64,000 nucleotides of DNA from Allomyces macrogynus ATCC 38327. Lineage: Eukaryota > Blastocladiomycota > Blastocladiomycetes > Blastocladiales > Blastocladiaceae. The DNA lies in the NCBI GenBank assembly GCA_000151295.1, contig GG745347.1, forward strand, positions 579,281 through 643,280. Reading direction: 5' to 3'. Below are positions 12,146-22,014 of the stretch, in pieces (within the stretch, counting starts at the first letter, position 1; every line of letters begins with the position of its first letter). The position numbers and the translations under genes were made by a program. A model generated the notes under the pieces. It saw nothing but the letters and a program-made list of their open reading frames with translations. It was not told the origin of the DNA and made no database searches.

Positions 12146-12965
12146 TCACATGCCGAAACAGCGTTTGGCCGACTTTTCGAGCAGTTGCACGACGCCCGAC
12201 TTGTGCTCGCCCATGGCAACGGTCGCCATCTTTTGGAAGACGCTATCGCGCTCGTCGGGGGGCATGGTCTTGGCCGACGTTTCAAGCCACGGATCGATAC
12301 GTGTACGGTACCTCTCTGGGGAAGGGACAACAAACCTCTTCCACGGTCATGATCCATGCCCAGCGGTCCTGATCGGACGTAGTCGTGGATTCGCTCGACT
12401 GAAGACACGTGTCGCGCACGTCGCGATGCGTGCCGACCAGGACAATCCGCGCCGTCGGGATGAAGGTCTTGATCTCAGGGTAGCACTACAGAGAACAGGC
12501 GCGCTTTGTGTGAGCGAGTAGGCGCCGAACACAGCAATCCGCGCACGCCGTTCACAGACCTTGTGAATGACGGTGTTATATGAATGGCGCGTCGTGGGTC
12601 CCGCCAGCTTGAAGAAAATCACGCCCACATCCGTGTCTGGATAGCTCTGCAGGCGCAACAGGTCGTAGCCTCCTGGCCTGCCGTGTCCCAGAGCGACAGC
12701 ATGCCGCTTGTTGCCGCTGCCATCATCCGCGCAGTAGATCACGTTGATGTCGGGTAGCTCAAAGACGGTCGGCACGTAATCCTGATCGATGAGCGTGCGC
12801 GCCAGCGGATCGAGCAGGCGGAAGTGACGGCGCGCGGCCGCGAGGACGAGCTTACGTCGAGGCCAGGCTCCTTGCTGGTGATTCGGATGCGCAACGCCGC
12901 GAGCCGCCGTTGACTCGTCCGTCGCCGAGGATGACGACTTTTCGGCGCGGCAGGTCCGACGTCAT
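12146..12965 (-). pseudogene. Degenerate Rho-family GTPase copy
   Basis: Paralogue of the intact Rho gene at 13486-14356, with the same exon order. It starts MTSDLPRRKVVILGDG. The P-loop is then destroyed: the intact copy has [11 protein letters not shown], while this one reads GDGRVNGGSRR, with no GK(S/T). The switch region YVPTVFELPDINV is preserved. The DTAGQE motif is present only in another frame: the open frame gives ALGHGRPGGYDLL, and a +1 shift gives [10 protein letters not shown], so two compensating indels flank it near 12675-12705. Later parts keep VGTHRDVRD and LETSAKTMPPDERDSVFQK, and the end is KSAKRCFGM. Loss of the nucleotide-binding loop makes a functional GTPase unlikely. 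It ends 330 bp from the convergent CHO2 stop. The coding span may not be expressed. Confidence 0.72.
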
Positions 12966-13485
12966 GATCGTGTGTCCTGGACGAGAAGTGTTTGGAACGT
13001 AGGCGCGAGATTGCTGCAGCGGCAGAGCACTGGCAGGTCGCCGTGAGGTGAGGTGGGCGAGCGAGTTGACAAGCCGGGTGTCGAGATGCCTTGGCCGCGA
13101 GGAGAAGTGGTTGAGCGATGAGCGAGTAGTGGATCCGCGTGTGGAGAGGGAGAACGGTGGGGTCAGCGGTACAGCGTGTCGACCGAGGGAGATGTGGATT
13201 TTTGATCGTTGCTCGCAGATGTCGCTTGTGCTCCCGTTTCGCCTTGGAGCGAGAAACTCGGGCGCGATTGAAGCAGCAACGAACGACGGCAACAACGGTG
13301 CCAACCGATCAAAGTCGTCTATTCCCAAATAATTTCCGAAAGTGCCATCTTATCCCTCGTCTTTCGTCGTGGTGGTCCACTCGACTGCCCGCTCAGTCTG
13401 CTATCCCATTCACGCCGTGTCGTGTGCGCCAGCGCACAAACGCCCCATCTGCCCCTTGATTCTCGCCACCCGTCCCAAGACCTTT
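12966..13485. other. Intergenic spacer between the two Rho copies
   Basis: 520 bp with no recognisable coding content; it contains whatever promoter the degenerate Rho copy once had. Confidence 0.4.
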
Positions 13486-14356
13486 TCACATGATGATGCA
13501 GTGCTTGGCCGGCTTCCTGAGCAACTGCGCAACGCCCGACTTGTCCTCGCCCATGGCCACGCTCGCAATCTTCTGGAACACGCCCTCGAGCTCTTCGGGC
13601 GTCATGGTCTTGGCTGACGTCTCAATGTACATGGCCGCCTTGATCGCGCGCCGCATCGACTCGCCCTACACGATCGCGGCGTCAGTTTCGATCCCGCGTC
13701 GCGCACGGCCAGGGCGGCGTGGATGCGATGGATGCGCGTTTACCTCCTCGGGGTCAATCACAATCATTTCGCGGTCACCGAGCGCGCGCGCCTGGTCCTC
13801 GGGCATCCGCTCGTACTCGTCGCGCACGTCGCACTGCGTGCCGACCAGAACCAACGGCGTCTTTGGACAAAAGTGGCGCGCCTCGGGCCACCACTACACT
13901 CGTTTGCACGATCGTGAGCCTCTCTGCCCGCCACGGTGCACGCGCGCGACGCGGACGGTGCCCCATACCTTGTTCATGACACTGTTATACGAGTGCCGCG
14001 CCGTGGCCCCCGCCAACTTGAAGCAAATCACAATCACGTTCGCGTCCGGGTAACTCAGCGGGCGCAGCCGGTCATACTCTTCCTGGCCCGCCGTGTCCCA
14101 GAGCGACAACGCGCACTGCTTGCTGCTGTCTGGCCGGTAGGCGATGTTGATGTTGTGCGTCTCAAAGACGGTCGGCACGTATTCCTGGGATGCGTCGGTG
14201 GGTCAGCGAATAAGCGGACACGGAGGGAAGTGTGTGTGCGCGCGCGCACGTGCGCGGACGTACCATCGGGAACCGCTTCTCGCAGTGCGTCATGAGCAGG
14301 GCCGACTTGCCGGTCGCGCCGTCGCCAATGAAAACGGCCTTGCGTTCGTCCGACAT
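13486..14356 (-). CDS. Rho-family small GTPase with C-terminal CaaX box
   Basis: Membrane-anchored molecular switch of the Rho/Rac/Cdc42 group controlling actin and polarity. The start at 14356 gives [21 protein letters not shown]: the G1 loop is GDGATGKS instead of the usual GDGAVGKT. After an intron (about 14265-14190) come the effector loop [14 protein letters not shown]3 [17 protein letters not shown], and [15 protein letters not shown] in place of the usual Rho FSI segment. G4 is [10 protein letters not shown], the Rho insert region is [13 protein letters not shown], and G5 is ETSAKT. The end KPAKHCIIM supplies a prenylatable CIIM box without a strong polybasic stretch. Three introns are likely. 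It is clearly Rho family by the TQxD motif and insert, but too divergent to call Rho1, Rac or Cdc42. It is an apparent tandem-duplication partner of the degenerate copy to its left. Confidence 0.88.
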
Positions 14357-14919
14357 GGTGGGGGTGATCGGGGTGGAGGAGAGCGTGACGCGCGCGTGCG
14401 GCGTGGGGGGGGGGGGGGTCGCGTCGCCAGGGGCCGCGACGAGGGCGAAGAAATGAGTCGGGAACGGGGGAATAGAGGATCCGCGAGCGGCAAGGCGTGC
14501 GCGATCTGCGCAAAGGAACGGCGCGTTGCAGCAAGTCGAGAGAGTGACGGAGGCGGTGCTGGATCGGATGGCCGGCACGGACGTGGGGAGCGGGGTGCGT
14601 GGAGTGCAGTGCAGCGAGTGTGGAGAGCAAAGTGCCGTCTCGACGAGGTCGGAAGGGGTGCGGGGAGCGAGGGAGAGGAGTCTGAGGGGACCGACGACGA
14701 AGCGAAGCGAGCAACGCGGTGATCTCAGGAAACTTATCGCGCTGGGAGACGCGCCTTGCGGGACATTAGTGCAGGAGCAACGGCGCACGTGGGATCACTG
14801 GACAGCGACGCAACCCATTGCTGCATTTCCATGGTCGTCGCCGCCCCCCACGAGCCAAGGGAGCCACGGCCACCACGACCACGACGACAGCGACTGCAGC
14901 CGCATCCCGCACCACCGTC
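14357..14919. promoter_or_regulatory. Divergent promoter region between the Rho gene and the ZPR1-like gene
   Basis: 563 bp between divergent starts. A run of 14 G at 14405-14418 (C14 on the Rho coding strand) lies about 50 bp upstream of the Rho start codon, in the likely 5' leader. Nothing else was recognised. Confidence 0.4.
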
Positions 14920-15774
14920 ATGGGCCGCGTCAAGCAGGGCAAGAACAGGAACAAGAAGTCGGCCAAGCCCTCGTCGACCACCACCACCACGTCTTCCACC
15001 ACTCCCGCCCCCGCCACCTCGGTACCACCAAGGCCCACCACCTCGTCCACCGAAACCACGACCATGCCCCTCCCTGGCTCGACGATCCCGCAACCGCCAC
15101 CGGGCGCCGTCCCGATGGACATTGCGCGCGACTGTCCAGCCTGCGCAACGCGCACGCGCGCGACCGCCGTCCTGACGCGCTTGCCGCACTGGGACCGCGA
15201 CGTGGCTGCGACCCGCATCCAGTGCCACGCCTGCGGCCACACGTCCACCAAGTACACGGCGGGAACGCAACCCACCGCACCGCACGGCGAAGTCTGGACG
15301 CTGACGATGCGCCACCCGCGCGATCTCGACCGCGACTTGCTCAAGTCCGAGTTTGCCACGCTCGAAGTGCCGTGGCTCGGACTCGAATTGGACGGCGCCT
15401 CGCTTGCGGGCACGCTGTGCTCGGTGCGCGAATTGCTCGCGTTTGTCCGTGGGGATGTAGCTGCGCGGTACGCGCAGGCGCTTGCGCAGGCGCAGAGCGA
15501 GGATGACCCGAACGTGCAGGGGATCGCTGCGTTCTTGGGCAAGATTTCCAAGGTGCTCGAACTCGAGGCGGCCGCGGCCGCTGAGGAGCAGGAGGACATG
15601 GACCATTTCGTGAGCGCCGATTTGGCCACGGTCGACGATCCGTTCACGGTGATTTTGCGCGACGCCGCGGGCAACTCGTGGATGCAGATGCGCGCCGCCG
15701 GCGACAAGCAGATTGTGATTGAGACGTTTGTGCGCACGCCCGAGATGAACGAGAAGTTTGGGTTTGATGCGTGA
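14920..15774 (+). CDS. ZPR1 zinc-finger domain protein, single-module form
   Basis: ZPR1 proteins bind eEF1A and assist its folding. This ORF of 284 residues is intronless. The start at 14920 (MGRVKQGKNRNKK) gives a basic head and a Thr/Pro-rich linker; an in-frame ATG at 14818 is less likely because its extra residues are low complexity. The zinc finger is CPACATRTRAT ... QCHACGH, a C4 pattern (CxxC ... CxxC). It is followed by LDRDLLKSEFATLEVPWLGLEL, the strongly conserved ZPR1 KSE-x-A motif, then GTLCSVRELL, and near the end PFTVILRDAAGNSWMQ, matching the family DP-AGNS segment. Canonical ZPR1 has two such finger-plus-domain modules (about 450 residues); only one is present here. It could be a paralogue distinct from canonical ZPR1. 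Confidence 0.82.
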   Translation: MGRVKQGKNRNKKSAKPSSTTTTTSSTTPAPATSVPPRPTTSSTETTTMPLPGSTIPQPPPGAVPMDIARDCPACATRTRATAVLTRLPHWDRDVAATRIQCHACGHTSTKYTAGTQPTAPHGEVWTLTMRHPRDLDRDLLKSEFATLEVPWLGLELDGASLAGTLCSVRELLAFVRGDVAARYAQALAQAQSEDDPNVQGIAAFLGKISKVLELEAAAAAEEQEDMDHFVSADLATVDDPFTVILRDAAGNSWMQMRAAGDKQIVIETFVRTPEMNEKFGFDA

Positions 15775-16245
15775 TGCGTTTTTTTGTTTTGATGGTTGCT
15801 TCGAGGATGGAGCCCAAAGATGTATACTGTTTCCATAGCCCAGGGCGTTTTGTTGCCGTTTGTTTGAATCGGGGAGAGGAAGGACGACACGAGAGTAATC
15901 GCCGCCGCGACGCGGGCCTATTGTCCTCTCGCTCACGGCGACGACGCAAGGCCCACGACGACAGCAAGCCGCGCGCGAGCTGGTCGTACGAGCGAGAACA
16001 AAGTCAAATCAAGCACGATTCCAGACAACAATCCGATCCAGCACCTCGAGCGAGCCCCATAGCAAATCTGCAACGGCCTTCATGCATTGCAATAAAATTT
16101 CAATCTTTGGACTACCGAACGAAGAAAGCGAACAAAGGGGCCCACCGCTTACGCGCAGTGGCCCTAGATGGGGGGGAAGCTATGACAAGAAGAAGACGAC
16201 GGCGCCAACGCGCGCGAGCACGGGCCCACACGACCACCTTCAGAT
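15775..16245. other. Convergent intergenic region, nothing recognised
   Basis: 471 bp between the stop codons of the ZPR1-like gene and ATP1; no gene was seen. It is AT-richer around 16000-16130. Confidence 0.4.
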
Positions 16246-18085
16246 TTAGGCAAACGACTTGGCAAAGTCCTCGCAGACCTGCGCGAGCTTGGCCTCGGTC
16301 TCGGCCGAGAGCTTGCCCTCGGCGCGGATCGTGGCGAGCAGGTCAGCGTGCGACGCCTTGAGGTGCGGCAGGAAAGCCTGCTCAAACTCGACAATGCGCT
16401 TGGTGTCAACGCGGTCGAGGTGACCCTTGACACCGGCAAAGATGAGCGCAACCTGGTCCTCAACGGCGAGCGGCTTGTACTGCGGCTGCTTGAGCAGCTC
16501 CGTGAGACGCGCACCACGGCCGAGCAGGAACTGCGTCGACGCATCAAGATCCGAACCGAACTGCGCGAACGCAGCGACTTCACGGTACTGCGCAAGGAAA
16601 AGCTTGAGCGAACCGGCAACCTGCTTCATGGCCTTGATCTGCGCGGCCGAACCGACACGCGAGACCGACAGACCGACGTTGATGGCCGGGCGAATACCCT
16701 TGAAGAAGAGCTCGGCCTCGAGGAAGATCTGGCCGTCGGTAATCGAAATGACGTTGGTCGGAATGTAGGCCGACACATCACCACCCTGCGTCTCAATGAC
16801 GGGGAGGGCCGTGAGCGAACCGGCACCAAACTCGTCCGACATCTTGGCAGCACGCTCGAGCAGACGCGAGTGAAGGTAGAAGACGTCACCGGGGTAGGCC
16901 TCACGACCGGGCGGACGACGCAGCAGCAGCGACATCTGACGGTAGGCAACAGCCTGCTTCGACAGATCGTCGTAGATGATGAGCGCGTGCTTGCCGTTGT
17001 CACGGAACCACTCGCCCATGGCGCAACCCGAGTAAGGGGCCAAAAACTGGAGCGGGGCCGCCTCCGAGGCCGTAGCGGCCACGACAATCGAGTACTTGAG
17101 CGCGTCGTTTTCCTCGAGCGTCTGCACAAACTGCGCGACCGTCGAGCGCTTCTGGCCGACAGCGACGTAGACACAGTAGAGCTTCTTGGCCTCCTCGTTA
17201 CCGTCGTTCCAGCGCTTCTGGTTGATGATCGTGTCGAGAGCAACGGCCGTCTTACCCGTCTGACGATCGCCAATGATCAACTCACGCTGACCACGGCCAA
17301 TCGGCACCATCGAGTCAATGCACTTGATACCGGTCTGCATGGGCTCGTGCACCGACTTGCGCGGGATAATACCGGGCGCCTTGACCTGGACACGCGTCGA
17401 CTTGACGTTCTTGAGCGGACCCTTGCCGTCGATCGGGTTGCCGAGACCGTCAACGACACGGCCGAGCAGACCCTCGCCGACCGGGACGTCGACAATCTTG
17501 CCCGTACGCTTGACGGTATCGCCCTCCTTGATGAGACGGTCGTTACCGAAGACGACGACACCGACGTTGTCGGGCTCGAGGTTAAGAGCCATGCCCTATT
17601 CAAAGATTCCATCATGTTGGTGAGTTACGTTGATCGCTCGGTGCGAGTATCGAGCGTCGAAAGCGAAAGGCAAGGCCATACCTTGATACCCGACGAGAAC
17701 TCGACCATCTCCTCGGCCTGGACGTTCTTGAGGCCGTAGACGCGGGCAATACCGTCACCAATGGTCAGGACACGGCCCGTCTCCTGAATGTCGGCAGCAG
17801 CGTTGGCGCCCAGGATGCGGTCCTCGAGGATCGACGACAGCTCCGACGCGCCGGGCTTGGCGGCCGCAGCCTTGAGCGCGGCATTCGAGAAGGCGCGCGC
17901 GGCGGGGCGCGCCTGTATTCGAAGAAAGACGGGGGCAGCGGGTCGGGTCAGCGCGCGATCAAGGGGTGAAAGGGCGGGAACGGGCCGTCTGTCGGGCGCG
18001 AGTCCTCGACCGACGACGACGGCGGGGCGGCGACACGTACGACGGCGGCGCGGGCGACGGCGCGGGCGGCAGCGGCGAGCGACAT
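16246..18085 (-). CDS. ATP1: Mitochondrial F1 ATP synthase subunit alpha
   Basis: Non-catalytic nucleotide-binding subunit of the F1 sector of complex V in the mitochondrial matrix. The start at 18085 gives [18 protein letters not shown], an Ala/Arg-rich mitochondrial presequence. Two introns are seen: one after the presequence (about 18010-17920) and one at about 17677-17595, whose last exon starts [17 protein letters not shown]. Further motifs are [25 protein letters not shown], the Walker A loop [13 protein letters not shown] (about 17265), [16 protein letters not shown] and the alpha signature region [17 protein letters not shown] (about 16670). The end is CEDFAKSFA. Codon usage is strongly biased, as expected for high expression. 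The head faces enkurin across a 503-bp divergent promoter region. Confidence 0.96.
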
Positions 18086-18588
18086 GGTGGCGGTCGTTGG
18101 AGGTTGGTAGCAGCGGCAACGACGGCAACAGCAGCGGTCGGTCGTTGGCGGCCTCACACAGCTCGGAGAGGGCGAGCGAGCCAACCAACTGCCCTGTTGA
18201 GAGGAGCACGCGAGCTCGCGTGACCAAAACGACAAACCCATTCAACCTCCCCCAGGTTGGATGTGAGCACGTGTACTGCACGCCTGTCTCGCACTCATGA
18301 ACTTCATTATTTACGCGCGTCTCCCGCCCGGTGATCACATCTTCCACCGTGGTCCGGGGTCCTGCTGCTCGCGGGCCGTGATCTGCGCTCGACGTGCAGC
18401 CAACGCCTTCAAGCCCTGCCTCCCCTCTCCGCTGCCCGCACACTTGTCACCCGCTGCGATAGACGCCGCTCCACCGACTGCCGGACCGACGACTGCCCTG
18501 CCCCCTTTACCACAGCAACCCACGCACGCACCAACCCGCGCCGCACCAACCCGCGCACCGTTGCCTCCACCCGTTTTTTCCCGCCGCC
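18086..18588. promoter_or_regulatory. Divergent promoter region between ATP1 and enkurin
   Basis: 503 bp between start codons on opposite strands. No TATA box or recognised motif was seen. The part next to enkurin (18420-18590) is pyrimidine-rich on the plus strand. Confidence 0.35.
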
Positions 18589-19860
18589 ATGGTCCGCACA
18601 TCCTCGGCCGCGTCGCTCGCGCCGGGCGCGCGCCATGCACCGTCCCCATCTACCGCTGCCACCGCGCGCCGTGCGACCCCAAGCAAACCCTCAACCCTGC
18701 GGCGCGCGACGTCGGGCCCCGCCGTCGCTGCACCTCCACCTCCACCCACCAAGCCGACCGCCGCGAGCCATGCGAAAATGACTTCTGCCGCACAAGCCGC
18801 AGCACGTGCTGCCACGGCCGCTGCGTCCGGCCCGCCCAAGCGTCGTGCGGCTTCGGCCTTGACGACTCCGACCGCCGCGACGGGTCCACGGACCGAAGTG
18901 CACATCTACATCCCGCCGATTCCCGACTGCGTGCACGACGAGTCCGTGTACGACTTGATCCCGATCGCCGTGACCCCACCGCACAAGCCGCCGCGGTACG
19001 TGTCCAAGTTTGCGGGGCTCGCGCGCGACGAGTACCATGCGGGCGTCAAGCCCATGGCGTCGATGGGGCCGCTCAAGGTGGTCAGTTGTGGGCCGGAGCG
19101 GTGGTTGCATCGTGGGGATGGGGCCAAATTGAAGCCAGACGGTACGTCCGTCACCTGAACCTCTATTCGTGCGCCGACACTTGACCTGACGTTTCGGGGG
19201 AATTTCCAGTGCCCAAGCATTCGCGCGACCGCACCGTGCGCAAGGCTCCACTGCCCGCCGAACCCGCTGTCCTCCCGCCGCCGTCGGGCACCGACTTTAT
19301 TCGTACGAACCGCGGCGTCGCGGCCAAATCGCGTACGTCCAACTCTCTCTCTCTTCCCCCCAATCCATCCACTTCCCCAACCCATCCACCCCACTCACCC
19401 ACCCTCCTCTCCCGCCCTCCAGACCCGCCCTCGCCGCCCCCCGCTCCGCGCTCATTTCTGCGCAAGGCCAACTACGGTAAGACGCCCGCCTATCTCGAGT
19501 CCCAAAAAGCGCGAGACGCCGAGACGGAGCGCGCAATGCAGGCCGACATGCAAGCGCACGCCGAGGACGCGAATGGTGGGCTGGTGCGGCTGCCCGACGA
19601 GGAGCGGCGCGTATTGCTCGATGGGCTCAAGGGAAACTGGGAGAAGCTCAACAACGAGTACCAGAAGTTGTCGTTAACGGTCGACACGGTTCCTAAGATT
19701 GCGCGGTACGGTGTTGTTGTCTGGGGTTCAAGCGAAGGGAGGCGGTCGCTGACGACAGTCGGGCGTTTATAGCAAGGTCAATATGGAACAGCAGCTCAAG
19801 CGGCTCGAAGAGGACATTCAGCGCTTCTCTCACGAAAACATTTACGTGCGGTTTGAGTGA
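18589..19860 (+). CDS. ENKUR: Enkurin-domain protein (axonemal)
   Basis: Enkurin is a microtubule inner protein of motile cilia and flagella in the axonemal doublets. The start at 18589 gives a basic, Ala/Pro-rich head (MVRTSSAASLAPG). Then come VHIYIPPIPDCVHDESVYDLIP and a VSKFAGLARDEY segment, an intron (19142-19209), KHSRDRTVRKAPLP, a further intron (about 19335-19425) and SFLRKANYGKTPAYLESQK, which matches the NFLKKNYGK-x-P-x-YL region of enkurins. The C-terminal enkurin domain is LPDEERRVLLDGLKGNWEKLNNEYQ, LSLTVDTVPKIARY, a final short intron, then MEQQLKRLEEDIQRF ... IYVRFE and stop. The PEEER-x-x-LL-x-GLK-x-NWE pattern and the final coiled coil are diagnostic. It is convergent with IFT20. 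Splice sites were inferred by eye. Confidence 0.88.
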
Positions 19861-20001
19861 GTGACGATGTTGGAGGAGGATCGCTACCTGCTGGACTGGA
19901 TGGCGAGGACTTTGGAGAACACAATACAATTGGGGCGGGAATGATGACTCGACCTGCCCTGTTCTCTTTTCGCAGGAAACAAGCACAGATGCATTTATCA
20001 T

Positions 20002-20007
20002 TTTATT
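20002..20007 (-). promoter_or_regulatory. Polyadenylation signal AATAAA of IFT20
   Basis: AATAAA on the minus strand 16 nt after the IFT20 stop codon (20023), in the short convergent gap to enkurin. Confidence 0.5.
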
Positions 20008-20022
20008 GTTCAGTCCACCCAG

Positions 20023-20708
20023 TTACTTGAACGTCAGCGCGTCCATGACGGCCTTTTGCTCCTGCTCCATCTTGACGTAAGTCTCGTGCTGCGCCGTGAG
20101 CCTATTCCCGTCGGGCGCGGTCGGTCAGATATCCCCGTCTTGCGTCGTCTTCAGAGGACCACGCACCGGTCGAGCTCGAGCTGCCGCTCGCGCAGCACGT
20201 AGCTGAGCCGGTTCAACTCGGTCATGCGGCGTGCCGGCTCGCGGTCGGCTCGCGTGCGTAGCGCGAGCGCCTACCAGTCTTGTCGGTGTGAGTCAAGAGA
20301 TTCGGCCTTATCGCAGGAGCAAGGAACGTACGCGCAGCTTGGCCGTCTCTATCTCCTTAGAGCGGGCGTCCACGACCTCGACCAAGTCCTGCACGAGCGC
20401 AAGAAACTCGTCGAGCCCTACACGCGGATCCATGCACCATCAGCTCCCCTCTCCACCCGTCACGCGGCCAACGTACGCGATGCAAAGTCGCGCGTCTCGT
20501 CGCGTAACGACTCGGCCGCGTCGGCAACCGCAGGTGGTAGGAGGCGCAGGCGGCCGAGATCGTCGACAGCAACGGGCGTCGGTGCACCAGCGCCGGCAGA
20601 AGAAGCCGTGGATGGTGGCGCCACGCCGCGGAGACCGGTCGCGCTGGGTGGACGAGCGGGGCCGAGTGACGGTGGGCGGGCGCCGGCGCCGCCGAGGACA
20701 GAGTGCAT
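20023..20708 (-). CDS. IFT20: Intraflagellar transport protein IFT20
   Basis: Small coiled-coil subunit of IFT-B that links Golgi sorting to the flagellum. Exon 1 (from 20708, MHSVLGGAGARPP) ends in DDLGRLRLLPPAVADAAESL followed by DETRDFASR, which aligns with the DELNKLR-x-L-x-PE ... ECKDFV region of animal IFT20. An intron (about 20472-20423) leads to LDEFLALVQDLVEVVDARSK and EIETAKLR. After another intron come ALRTRADREPARRMTELNRL and SYVLRERQLELDR, and the last exon is LTAQHETYVKMEQEQKAVMD, ending ALTFK. The nearly continuous helix, spacing and final E-Q-x-x-x-D motif fit IFT20 well. The roughly 50-residue Ala/Pro-rich N-terminal extension is unusual. An in-frame upstream ATG at 20822 exists, so the start is uncertain. 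Confidence 0.85.
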
Positions 20709-21000
20709 GGTATTGAGGCGTGCGTTGCGGGCGGTTGGACAGGCGGGGGTTGTCGAGGATGCTGCAGACGTGGGCCGTGTCGATGAAGCAAGGAACAGTC
20801 GGCGTGATTGGATGGCGATCAAGGCGTCGTAACGCGGTCACATGCAACGAAGATCATTCGCGTTGTTCCCAGCCCACCTCAGCTAATCGACCTGCAGCCC
20901 ACAAACTCGCGCCGTACCACCGGCACCTTTAATCCCCGCACCGAACTGCCCGCACACTTTTGCGACGACCAGCCGCAACTGCACGAAACCACCAGCATCA
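20709..21000. promoter_or_regulatory. 292-bp bidirectional promoter of IFT20 and centrin
   Basis: A compact head-to-head gap between two flagellar/basal-body genes, which suggests shared control. I looked for an RFX-type X-box and saw no convincing match. If IFT20 starts at 20822, the gap shrinks to 178 bp. Confidence 0.45.
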
Positions 21001-21665
21001 TGGCCACCCGATCCGCTGCCGGTTCCGCGACGGCCGCATCCCGCGGTGCCCCTGGACGCGGCCCCACCTCGTCAAGCGCACCCGGCAAGGCCCTGACCGA
21101 CGACCAGCGCGCCGAAGTGCGCGAAGCTTTCGAGCTGTTTGACACGGACAAGGACGGCATTCTCGACTACCACGAAGTGAAAGTCGCCATGCGCGCGCTC
21201 GGGTTCGATGTGAAAAAAGCCGAAGTGCTCAAGCTGCTGCGCGATGCTGGCGGGAACGGCGCCATGACGCTCGCGTATGCCGACTTTGTTGCCATCAGTA
21301 CGTCGCGATGTTCGGAAGCGAAACGGGGCCAAAACTGACCGACGCGTGTTGGAAATAGTGACCGAGAAACTGCTTGCGCGCGATCCGCGCGACGAGCTTC
21401 GCAAAGCGTTTGCGCTGTTTGACGGCGACCGCCGCGGCAAGATCACGGTGCGCGACTTGAGGCGTGTGGCCAAGGAGGTCGGCGAGCCGCTCGATGACGA
21501 CGAGCTGCAGTGCATGATTGACGAGTTTGACCTAGATGGCGATGGCGAGAGTACGTTGTTGTTGTTGTCATGGACGGTGCGCGCACATGGGGCGGTGCTG
21601 ACCTGGCGTTTTGCGACATAGTTGACGAGAACGAGTTTCTGTCGATCATGGAGGACGATTTCTGA
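21001..21665 (+). CDS. Centrin (caltractin)
   Basis: Calcium-binding EF-hand protein of basal bodies and spindle poles. The start at 21001 gives [13 protein letters not shown], a basic, disordered head typical of centrins. [20 protein letters not shown] opens EF-hand 1, with the canonical loop [14 protein letters not shown]-hand 2 ([15 protein letters not shown]) lacks the usual acidic ligands. After an intron (about 21298-21358) [20 protein letters not shown] leads into EF-hand 3 ([12 protein letters not shown]), whose last ligand is Asp rather than Glu. EF-hand 4 is interrupted by an intron (about 21551-21621) and reads DLDGDGEIDENE after splicing. The end is SIMEDDF. So loops 1 and 4 look competent for calcium and loops 2-3 are weakened, a common centrin pattern. 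It is divergent from IFT20. Confidence 0.93.
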
Positions 21666-22014
21666 CCCCTGCCGTGCAGCAGAGCGCCATGGCGCGTGGA
21701 TCAAGAGTAATGAGAAGCGTTATGGCGATGGCATTTGTACATATTCTTGATGTGACCTTCAATGGGTTTAGCAGATTGGTGTTAGAAAGCTGTCCTCACA
21801 ATTCAAGTCTAGGCAAAGTCACTTGATCTAATGCTGGGCACAAACACAGGCAAAAAATGTCTTAACGATAATTCTCCACCATGATCCTTGCGTCTGCCCC
21901 TGCTTGAGCTCCTTGGTTTGCGACTCTTTGGTCTCCTGCAACTTGAATGGCGCTGCTGCTTGATTTGCTGCCACATGAACAGCTGCTGCACTTCGCCTTG
22001 ACCTGTTGTCATTC
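21666..22014. other. Convergent intergenic region, nothing recognised
   Basis: 349 bp between the stops of centrin and the coiled-coil gene; AT-richer, no ORF of note. Confidence 0.35.

Noticed and set aside
16348..17739. 463-codon antisense frame over ATP1
   Set aside because: Shadow of a highly expressed, codon-biased gene; no recognisable protein features.
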